A stretch of 64,000 bases of DNA from Cohnella algarum. GTDB lineage: Bacteria > Bacillota > Bacilli > Paenibacillales > Paenibacillaceae. The translations under genes were made by a program, and so were the position numbers. Below the pieces are notes generated by a model that saw only the letters and a list, made by a program, of their open reading frames with translations, did not search any database and was not told where the DNA came from. The stretch covers positions 5,141,001 to 5,205,000 of the forward strand of contig NZ_JAFHKM010000002.1 of NCBI RefSeq assembly GCF_016937515.1, in the 5' to 3' direction. Below, one piece after another: positions 42,975 to 49,341 of the stretch (positions are counted from its first letter, which is position 1; each line of letters begins with the position of its first letter).

Positions 42975-43744
42975 GCTTGCGTCCGGGCGGGCGCTCCCCA
43001 CAGCCTTTCGACCCGGCGTTCGAACACGCGGACGCCTCGGTCGAGCAGCAAGCCGCACGCGCCGATGCAGACGATACCCGCCAGCACGAGATCCAGGCGG
43101 AGGGTATTGCGGCTGTCGATAATGAGAAAACCGAGTCCGGACTGGGAACCGACCATCTCCCCGGATACGAGAAAAATCCAGGAGGTGCCGATCGCGATAT
43201 GCAAGCCGTTCGCGATGGACGGGAACGCGGCGGGGAATATGATTTTGGTCAGCAGCGGCCGGCCACCGATTCCGAAGTTTGCCGCCATTTTCAAATAGCT
43301 TCCGTCCACTTTGCGAATGCCCGAAACGGTGGATAACAGAACCGGGAAAAACCCGGCCAAAAAAATAATGACGATCGCGGGCGCATTGCCGATGCCGAAC
43401 CACAGCACGATAAACGGGGACCAGGCGATCGGCGAAATCGGCCGGACGAGCTGAACGACCGGATCGATCATGGCCCACAGCAAGCGCGTCCTTCCGAGGG
43501 CAAGGCCAAGCGCGATGCCCGCGGCCGATGCGGAGAGGTAGCCCGCCGCGAACCGGAGCAGGCTGACTTTCAAATGCGCGAACAGCGCTCCGCTGGCGGC
43601 GAGCTCGCCCAGTCCCCGAAGCACGTCCAGCGGGGCCGGGAGCAGCGATTTTTCATAATTTCCGATCCAGACCGCGAGCTGCCAGACGAGCAGAAGAACG
43701 AGCGAGCCGATGAGCGCGCAGAAGGATTTACGAATCGGCTTCAT
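42971..43744 (-). CDS. ABC permease of the sulfonate/nitrate/taurine type (SsuC-like)
   Basis: The 257-residue membrane protein has six helices and the BPD permease block GNAPAIVIIFLAGFFPVLLS followed by KMAANFGIGGRPLLTKIIFP. This is the SsuC/TauC/NrtB branch. ATG 43744 overlaps the binding-protein stop by 17 bases, so the operon order is ATPase, binding protein, permease. The ligand is not readable from sequence. Confidence 0.92.
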   Translation of the reverse strand: MKPIRKSFCALIGSLVLLLVWQLAVWIGNYEKSLLPAPLDVLRGLGELAASGALFAHLKVSLLRFAAGYLSASAAGIALGLALGRTRLLWAMIDPVVQLVRPISPIAWSPFIVLWFGIGNAPAIVIIFLAGFFPVLLSTVSGIRKVDGSYLKMAANFGIGGRPLLTKIIFPAAFPSIANGLHIAIGTSWIFLVSGEMVGSQSGLGFLIIDSRNTLRLDLVLAGIVCIGACGLLLDRGVRVFERRVERLWGAPARTQA

Positions 43745-44723
43745 GTTCCTGCAGCGCCTTGTCAATGAAGGAATTGTCGACGAAGTCGGCGAAAGCCGGC
43801 GGATTCTCGAACAGCTTCATTTCCGTCAAAACCTGCCTCAGCTCCTCGTACGTCCGCTCGTCGAGCTTCAAATCGTCGTAGGAAATCCACTCCAGCGACA
43901 AGTCGAGCACGTTTTCGTCGACGTTCATGTATTTCGAGAACGTTTCCTTCACTTGCTCGTCTTTATGCTCGGCCGCCTCTCCCGCTTCCACATATTGTTT
44001 GACGAGCTGCTGCACCGCCTCCGGATCGTCCTCGATCAGATCGTTTCGAAGCACGAGGGCGCAGCAGATCGAATCCGGCCACAACTCCCCCGATTGATGA
44101 AGCACCTTGCCCGTTCCGCTGGCGACGGACCTGGCGCCGAACGGCTCCGCCACGACGTAGCCGCTGATTCTCCTCTCCGCCAGCGCGGCGGGCATCTCGG
44201 CCGGGGGCAGCTCGACGACCTGTACGTCCTCGAACGTCAACCCCGCCTTCTTCAACGTTTGATAAAGCAAAATGTTATGCGTCGAATATTCGTGCGGGAT
44301 CGCGAAGCTTTTCCCTTTCAAATCGGCCGCGCTTCGAATGTCCGGCGAAGCGACGACGACGTTGCCGTCCTTATGCCCGAGGGCTACCGCCTTCAGGTCG
44401 ATTCCCTGATCTTTCGCCAGCATCGCCAATTCGACCAGCACCGACGCTCCGTCGATGTTGCCGGTGTTCAGGGCGTCCATCAATTCCGGCCAGGAGCCGA
44501 ATTTGACGAGCTGCAGCTCGAAGTTGCCGTATCCGTGCTTTCCGAGCTCCTCTTCTATGTACAGCGGCGCCGCGTGCGTAATCGGCAAGTAGCCGATCTT
44601 AATCGTCCGCTTCGCCCCCGTCCCCGCTTCCTTCGCTTCTTCCGAGGCGCCGCAGCCGCTCAAGGCGGCAAAGGCGAACAGGGAAATCGCCGCCGCGAGC
44701 GCGATTGTCCGTAAAAACTTCAC
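43728..44723 (-). CDS. ABC substrate-binding lipoprotein (SsuA/NMT1-like)
   Basis: The 331-residue protein has a signal peptide with lipobox AALSGCGA and the SsuA/THI5-like fold: IKIGYLPITHAAPLYIEEE, GNIDGASVLVELAMLAKDQG, DLKGKSFAIPHEYSTHN, and GYVVAEPFGARSVASGTG. This class binds sulfonates, nitrate, bicarbonate or pyrimidine precursors. With the linked flavoprotein, an organosulfur ligand is the best guess. It lies between ATPase and permease. Confidence 0.92.
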   Translation of the reverse strand: MKFLRTIALAAAISLFAFAALSGCGASEEAKEAGTGAKRTIKIGYLPITHAAPLYIEEELGKHGYGNFELQLVKFGSWPELMDALNTGNIDGASVLVELAMLAKDQGIDLKAVALGHKDGNVVVASPDIRSAADLKGKSFAIPHEYSTHNILLYQTLKKAGLTFEDVQVVELPPAEMPAALAERRISGYVVAEPFGARSVASGTGKVLHQSGELWPDSICCALVLRNDLIEDDPEAVQQLVKQYVEAGEAAEHKDEQVKETFSKYMNVDENVLDLSLEWISYDDLKLDERTYEELRQVLTEMKLFENPPAFADFVDNSFIDKALQEHEADS

Positions 44724-44738
44724 TCTCGCATCCTCCCG

Positions 44739-45530
44739 TCAAATCGTAAATTCTTCTTTCGAGCCGGAACCCGCAAGCCGAAACTGCTCCAAAATCCGTT
44801 TGCGGTACAGTTGAAACTCTCCGTGTCCGCGGTCTCTCGGCTTGGCCGCCGGAATGCGCAGCTCCAGCCGGATGCCTCCCGGCTCCGTCCCGAGGAGCAG
44901 GATCCGGTCGGACAAATAAACTGCTTCGTCGATGTCGTGCGTCACCAGAATCATCGTTACGTTCTCCCGCCGCTGAATGCTCAGCAGCTCATCCTGCAAG
45001 TAATAGCGGGTAAACGTATCGAGCGCCGCGAACGGCTCGTCGAGCAGCAGCACGCGCGGCCGCACGGCCAAGGCGCGAGCGAGCGCCACCCGCTGCTTCA
45101 TCCCTCCGGACAGCTGGGACGGAAACAGGCCGGCTTTGTCCTGCAGATGAACCAGCTTGAGATAATCGAGCGCTCTCTCCCGCCGTTCGGACGCGCCGAG
45201 CTTGAGCGGCTCTAGACCCAGCTCTACGTTTCCGAGAACCGACCGCCAAGGCAGCAGGCCGTAATCCTGGAACATCATCACCGCCTGCCGCACCGGCCGT
45301 TCCACCGGCCGGCCATCGAGCCGGATCGTGCCTTCGTCGGGCAGCTCGAAGCCTCCCAGCAGGTTGAGCAGCGTGCTTTTTCCGCAGCCGCTCGGTCCGA
45401 GCACCGATACGAATTCGCCCTGGCGGATGCGGAACGTCACGCCGTCCAGCACCGTCTGCCTGCCGCCTTGATGGCCGTAGCTTTTGGAAATGCGGTCGGC
45501 CTCTACCGCGATCGGAGCGTTCGAACTCAA
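44739..45530 (-). CDS. ABC ATPase of the sulfonate/nitrate type (SsuB-like)
   Basis: The 263-residue ATPase has Walker A GPSGCGKST, Q-loop FQDYGLLPW, signature LSGGMKQRVALARAL, Walker B LLLDEPFAALD and switch His in LVTHDIDEA. The LLPWRSVLGNV segment is typical of SsuB/TauB/NrtD. The start is TTG at 45530 after AAAGGGGG. First gene of its operon. An inverted repeat TAATTC/GAATTA (45550-45576) precedes it and recalls cysteine-metabolism operators. Confidence 0.93.
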   Translation of the reverse strand: MSSNAPIAVEADRISKSYGHQGGRQTVLDGVTFRIRQGEFVSVLGPSGCGKSTLLNLLGGFELPDEGTIRLDGRPVERPVRQAVMMFQDYGLLPWRSVLGNVELGLEPLKLGASERRERALDYLKLVHLQDKAGLFPSQLSGGMKQRVALARALAVRPRVLLLDEPFAALDTFTRYYLQDELLSIQRRENVTMILVTHDIDEAVYLSDRILLLGTEPGGIRLELRIPAAKPRDRGHGEFQLYRKRILEQFRLAGSGSKEEFTI

Positions 45531-45663
45531 CGTGCAACCCCCTTTCCACTAATTCATATAATAATAATCGGAATTAAAGTTATAATAATATACTATGTAT
45601 TAAAAAGCAACCTTCTATTTGCAAAAAAACGTTGAGACTATCTCTCATTTGCATGATAGGAAG

Positions 45664-45858
45664 GAGCTTCAGTGGATTTTGTCCAATCAAAATCGGTTTT
45701 TCCGCAACGATTTCAAGCTTCAGTGGATTTCGTCCAATCTAGCGAGGCCGATTCGTCCGTGTTGTTCGAAATGGGCATTTTTCGTTGGAGAAAATCCACT
45801 CTGGATCGCAATTTCCCCGTTTTTCGCTCTGCCGATTGGATAAAATCCATCATAAGCT
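45664..45858. repeat. Four-copy intergenic repeat, two direct and two inverted
   Basis: Core CAGTGGATTTYGTCCAATC occurs at 45670-45688 and 45721-45739. Inverted variants GGAGAAAATCCACTC (about 45787-45801) and GATTGGATAAAATCCATC (45834-45851) follow. The copies also share GAGCTT/AAGCTT flanks. Head-to-head pairing would give a long cruciform or RNA stem. Short frames here only translate the repeat and look non-coding. This is part of the 888-base gene-free gap 45531-46418. Confidence 0.75.
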
Positions 45859-46013
45859 ACCCCTATGCCGAGTCTTCCCCTTGCCCAATGGTTCCCGTCC
45901 TAGCCTTCCCGCTGCCATTGCCTAAAAAACGCGCCTGAAGGCGTCCTAGGAAATGCAGATCACCCGAATGTACTCACCCGGCATGCGACCGTTTGCGTTT
46001 CGAAAGTTGTGAT

Positions 46014-46194
46014 TTGAGTCGCCACGACTCAACTGTGCCGTTAGCGCGCGCGCCGAGGCGGCGAGATGAGTCGCCACGACTCAACTGTACTGTTAGCACA
46101 AGCGCGGAGGCGGCGAGATGAGTCATTTTTACTCAACTGCGTACGGCTATTTGCGTTTGGTGGGTCGAGATGAGTCGCCACGACTCAACTGTGC
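46014..46194. repeat. Four tandem ~52-base units each with a GAGTCG-CCA-CGACTC hairpin
   Basis: Copies start near 46014, 46065, 46117 and 46169, a spacing of 51-52. Three carry GAGTCGCCACGACTCAACTGT and the third a variant GAGTCATTTTTACTCAACTG. Spacers share GTTAGC and a GAGGCGGCGA end. The pattern resembles a REP-like intergenic family. Confidence 0.8.
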
Positions 46195-46363
46195 ACCGCA
46201 GCTCCATCGGATCCGCATGGGCCAGTCCGGCTTCCGGATCGGATGTGGACATGTCGGAAGGTAGGTTCCGCGCTACCCTGGCGGGCGCCGTACTCCGCAA
46301 GCTTGCCTGCGCGCTTTCGCACGGCGAAGAATTTAAGCTTCCCTTCATTCTAAAAATCTTTCT

Positions 46364-46413
46364 AAAAAAATCGCCCTCCCCGAGGCACAACCGCTGCCGC
46401 CGGAAGGGCGATT
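46364..46413 (-). terminator. Terminator of the Mrp operon
   Basis: On the minus strand AATCGCCCTTCC pairs with GGGAGGGCGATT and is followed by T7. It lies just after the mrpG stop. Confidence 0.85.
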
Positions 46414-46418
46414 CCCGC

Positions 46419-46784
46419 TTAATTCCGTTCCCGAACCTCCACCGCGTCCTTGTAGTCGTCCCGCACGCTCTTCTCCCACATCGGCACGCCGGTCCGATAG
46501 GCGGCTCGCCCGTTCAAATGCCCCGCGATCGGCGACGTGACGAACACGAAGACGATGCCGAGCAGGATTTTCGCGCTTACGTGCTCCAAATAAAACATGA
46601 AATACAGAAACACGCCGAACAGCACGAACAGCACGCCGAGCGTCGCGCTTTTCGTCGCCGCGTGCGAGCGCAAATAGACGTCGGGCAGCCGGATGAGCCC
46701 GAACGCGCTGAGCAGGCAAAACAACGCCCCGACCAGGATCAGCAAGCCGATCGACAGCTCACCGAGCGCTTTCATCGTTTCCAT
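46419..46784 (-). CDS. mrpG: Mrp Na+/H+ antiporter subunit G
   Basis: The 121-residue subunit has three helices and the conserved FGLIRLPDVYLRSHAATKSATLG block of MrpG/MnhG. It is the last gene of the operon and overlaps mrpF by 26 bases. Together with the other subunits it forms the hetero-oligomeric antiporter needed for sodium and alkali tolerance. It is close to the usual family length. Confidence 0.94.
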   Translation of the reverse strand: METMKALGELSIGLLILVGALFCLLSAFGLIRLPDVYLRSHAATKSATLGVLFVLFGVFLYFMFYLEHVSAKILLGIVFVFVTSPIAGHLNGRAAYRTGVPMWEKSVRDDYKDAVEVRERN

Positions 46785-47052
46785 GCTCGATCACCTTCCC
46801 TCTTTCCATATATCGGGCAAACGCCGTCGTGCCGATAAACGTCAAAATGCCGATGACGAGTATCGTGTCCATATACGTTTGCGTGCGGTATTGAACGCAC
46901 AGAACCGCCACGACGGCCAGCAGGTTGATGCCGATCGCGTCGAGCGCCGCGATGCGGTCGGGCATCGATGGACCTTTCAGCAGCCGGTACAGGCAGCCGA
47001 GCATGGCAAGCGACAGGATGACGAGGGCTGCGTTAAGCAGTTGCTCGAACAT
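46759..47052 (-). CDS. mrpF: Mrp Na+/H+ antiporter subunit F
   Basis: The 97-residue subunit has three helices and the signature LLKGPSMPDRIAALDAIGIN. Its ATG overlaps the mrpE stop (TAATG) and has GGAGGTG upstream. It is required for assembly of the Mrp complex. Confidence 0.94.
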   Translation of the reverse strand: MFEQLLNAALVILSLAMLGCLYRLLKGPSMPDRIAALDAIGINLLAVVAVLCVQYRTQTYMDTILVIGILTFIGTTAFARYMERGKVIEHGNDESAR

Positions 47053-47528
47053 TACCGCGTCACCTCCATGATCGCTTTTTCGAAGGTGTGCCGGATTTGT
47101 CCGGACATTTCCTCCGCGTCTCCGATATCCATCGCGTGAATGTAGAGCGTTCCGCCGTCGGGGGAAACGTCAAGCGTCAGCGTGCCGGGCGTCAGGCAAA
47201 TGAGGCAGGACAGCACGGTCACTTCCCATTCGCTTTTCAGCGACGTTTCGTAAGCGAAAATACCCGGCCGGACGTTCAGCTTCGGACGAAGAACCGCCCG
47301 AACGACCGCGAAGCTGGAGACGAAAAGCTCTTTCAAAAACAGCGCAAGCAGCTTGACGACCGCCCACAGTTTGATTAAATAAAAATCGTTCGGCCAAAAG
47401 CGGCGGAAGACGAATATAATCGCCGCTCCGAGCGCGTATCCGATCATAAACCGCGAAGCCGAGCCGTCGTCGTGAAGAAACATCCATAAAAAAGCGAGGA
47501 TCAAATTAAGCAAAATTTGCATGGCCAT
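47052..47528 (-). CDS. mrpE: Mrp Na+/H+ antiporter subunit E
   Basis: The 158-residue protein has membrane segments in the first ~75 residues and a soluble C-terminal domain with LTPGTLTLDVSPDGGTLYIH, the MrpE hallmark. It lies six bases after mrpD and is coupled to mrpF. It probably stabilises the complex rather than conducting ions. Confidence 0.93.
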   Translation of the reverse strand: MAMQILLNLILAFLWMFLHDDGSASRFMIGYALGAAIIFVFRRFWPNDFYLIKLWAVVKLLALFLKELFVSSFAVVRAVLRPKLNVRPGIFAYETSLKSEWEVTVLSCLICLTPGTLTLDVSPDGGTLYIHAMDIGDAEEMSGQIRHTFEKAIMEVTR

Positions 47529-47534
47529 GGCCGG

Positions 47535-49010
47535 TCACCCCCTCAAAACGGCGTCGATATACACTTCCGGCCGACTTAGCACGTATCCGGCTTCGGCGAC
47601 GTACGACAGCACCCATTCCGAGCCGAGTCCGATCGCGACGACGAGCGCAAAAAGCCCCGCCGCGGCGCCCGCGCTCCACCGCAGGCCGATCTTCTCCGGC
47701 GCCGCCGCCGGCGTTTTCCCCCAAAAGGCGTGCCGGAACACGTTCATTAACGAGTATAGCACGACAAAGCTGGAAGCGAGTCCGATGGCGGACAGCGCAT
47801 ACGCGCCTTCGGAAAAGCCGCTGCGAAGGATCATCGCCTTTCCCGCGAAGCCGCTTAACGGCGGAACGCCGACGAGCGCCAGGGCCGTTGCGAAAAACAT
47901 CCATCCCAGCAGCGGGTAGCGCCCGATCAGGCCGCCCATTTCCTTCAGCTTTTCGGTGCCCGCGGCGGCCGCGATCATGCCCCCGAGCAGAAACAGCAGC
48001 GCTTTGGCGACCATATCGTGCATCAGGTAAAACGCGACGCCCCCCAGCGCCTCCTCCGTCGCGACGGAGACGCCGAAGCCGATGAACCCGACGGCGATGA
48101 CGACGTTATAATTGAGCACCCGGCTCACGTCCCGGTAGGCGATTGCGCCGATGCTGCCCAATATCATTGTGGCGCCGGCCATCCACCCGATCAGAGAATG
48201 CGAAATCGCAGGTTCATGGTAAAAAATAAGCGTAAACGTGCGAATGATGGCGTACAGGCCGACTTTCGTGAGCAAGGCGGCGAACACCGCGCGCACGGCC
48301 GTCGGCGGCGCGGCATACGAGCCCGGCAGCCAGAAAAACAGAAACAGTCCCGCTTTTAACGAAAACACGAGCAGGAACATGACGGCAATGACGTTGAGGA
48401 TGCCCCCTTGCCCGCTCTCCGCCACCCGCTCCGCCAAATGCGCCATGTTCAGCGTTCCGACGCTCGCGTACAGGTAAGCGACGGCGGCCACGAACAAGGT
48501 GGAGGACAAAATATTGATCAAAATGTACTTCAACGTTTCCCGAAGCTGCCGCTTGGTCCCTCCCAGCACGATCAGCGCGTAGGAAGAAATGAGCATCACT
48601 TCGAAGCAGACGAACAGGTTGAAGATGTCTCCGGTCAGAAACGAACCGTAAACGCCGACGAGCAAAAACTGAAAGACGGGGTGAAAATAATTTCGTTCCC
48701 GGCTTTCCCCGACGCTGCGGAACGAAAAGAGCAAACAAACGAAGCCGATGACCGCCGTCGTCAACACGAGCAGCGCGGCCAGCATGTCGGCAACGAAAAC
48801 GATGCCGTACGGCGGCGCCCACCCGCCCATGTCCAGCGTTTGAATGCCTTTTTCCCGCACCTGAACGACGATCAGGCAGGCGACCGCGATATTCGCCAAA
48901 GCGCCGATCGCGCCGACGAATCGCTGCCAAACGATGCGGTCCTTCAGAAAAATGAGCGCGACTGCCGTACACAAAGGGAGAAGAAGCGGCATGACGAGCA
49001 GGTTATTCAT
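47535..49010 (-). CDS. mrpD: Mrp Na+/H+ antiporter subunit D
   Basis: The 491-residue protein has about 14 helices and belongs to the NuoN/NuoM-like proton-translocating family. The conserved Glu lies in FVCFEVMLISSYALIVLGG and the broken-helix Lys region in KAGLFLFFWLPGSYAAPPT. It forms one of the two ion pathways. The start overlaps mrpC by eight bases. Confidence 0.94.
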   Translation of the reverse strand: MNNLLVMPLLLPLCTAVALIFLKDRIVWQRFVGAIGALANIAVACLIVVQVREKGIQTLDMGGWAPPYGIVFVADMLAALLVLTTAVIGFVCLLFSFRSVGESRERNYFHPVFQFLLVGVYGSFLTGDIFNLFVCFEVMLISSYALIVLGGTKRQLRETLKYILINILSSTLFVAAVAYLYASVGTLNMAHLAERVAESGQGGILNVIAVMFLLVFSLKAGLFLFFWLPGSYAAPPTAVRAVFAALLTKVGLYAIIRTFTLIFYHEPAISHSLIGWMAGATMILGSIGAIAYRDVSRVLNYNVVIAVGFIGFGVSVATEEALGGVAFYLMHDMVAKALLFLLGGMIAAAAGTEKLKEMGGLIGRYPLLGWMFFATALALVGVPPLSGFAGKAMILRSGFSEGAYALSAIGLASSFVVLYSLMNVFRHAFWGKTPAAAPEKIGLRWSAGAAAGLFALVVAIGLGSEWVLSYVAEAGYVLSRPEVYIDAVLRG

Positions 49011-49341
49011 CCTCTTTCCCCCTCAGCTGTTCCATATCGTCGGTCCCCAGCGTCTGATACGACCGATAAGCGAGCACGAAAAAAAACGCGGTGACGCCGA
49101 AGCTGATGACGATCGAAGTCAAAATGAGCGCCTGCGGCAGCGGATCGATATACGCCTTCGCCTTTTCGCCGAGCAGCGGCGCCGCTCCCGTTTTCAGCCC
49201 GGCCATCGTCATCAGCAGCAAATGCACGCTGTGCGTAAGCAGGGACGTGCCCAGAACGATGCGGAGCAGGCTTTTGGACAAAATGAGATAAACGCCGACG
49301 GCAAACAAAATGCCGATGCTTAAAGCCATCAACCCTTCCAT
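49003..49341 (-). CDS. mrpC: Mrp Na+/H+ antiporter subunit C
   Basis: The 112-residue protein has three helices and is NuoK-like: VYLILSKSLLRIVLGTSLLT, PLPQALILTSIVISFGVTAF. It overlaps both neighbours (13 bases with mrpAB, eight with mrpD), the tight packing typical of mrp operons. The GTG or ATG at the start lies within the mrpAB 3' end. Confidence 0.94.
   Translation of the reverse strand: MEGLMALSIGILFAVGVYLILSKSLLRIVLGTSLLTHSVHLLLMTMAGLKTGAAPLLGEKAKAYIDPLPQALILTSIVISFGVTAFFFVLAYRSYQTLGTDDMEQLRGKEDE

Noticed and set aside
45619..45938. Two overlapping small frames in the intergenic gap
   Set aside because: They only translate the GTGGATTTYGTCCAATC repeat copies and have no ribosome sites.
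46133..46838. Frames crossing the tandem hairpin repeats and the antisense of mrpG
   Set aside because: Explained by repeats and by high-GC antisense of a well-supported gene.
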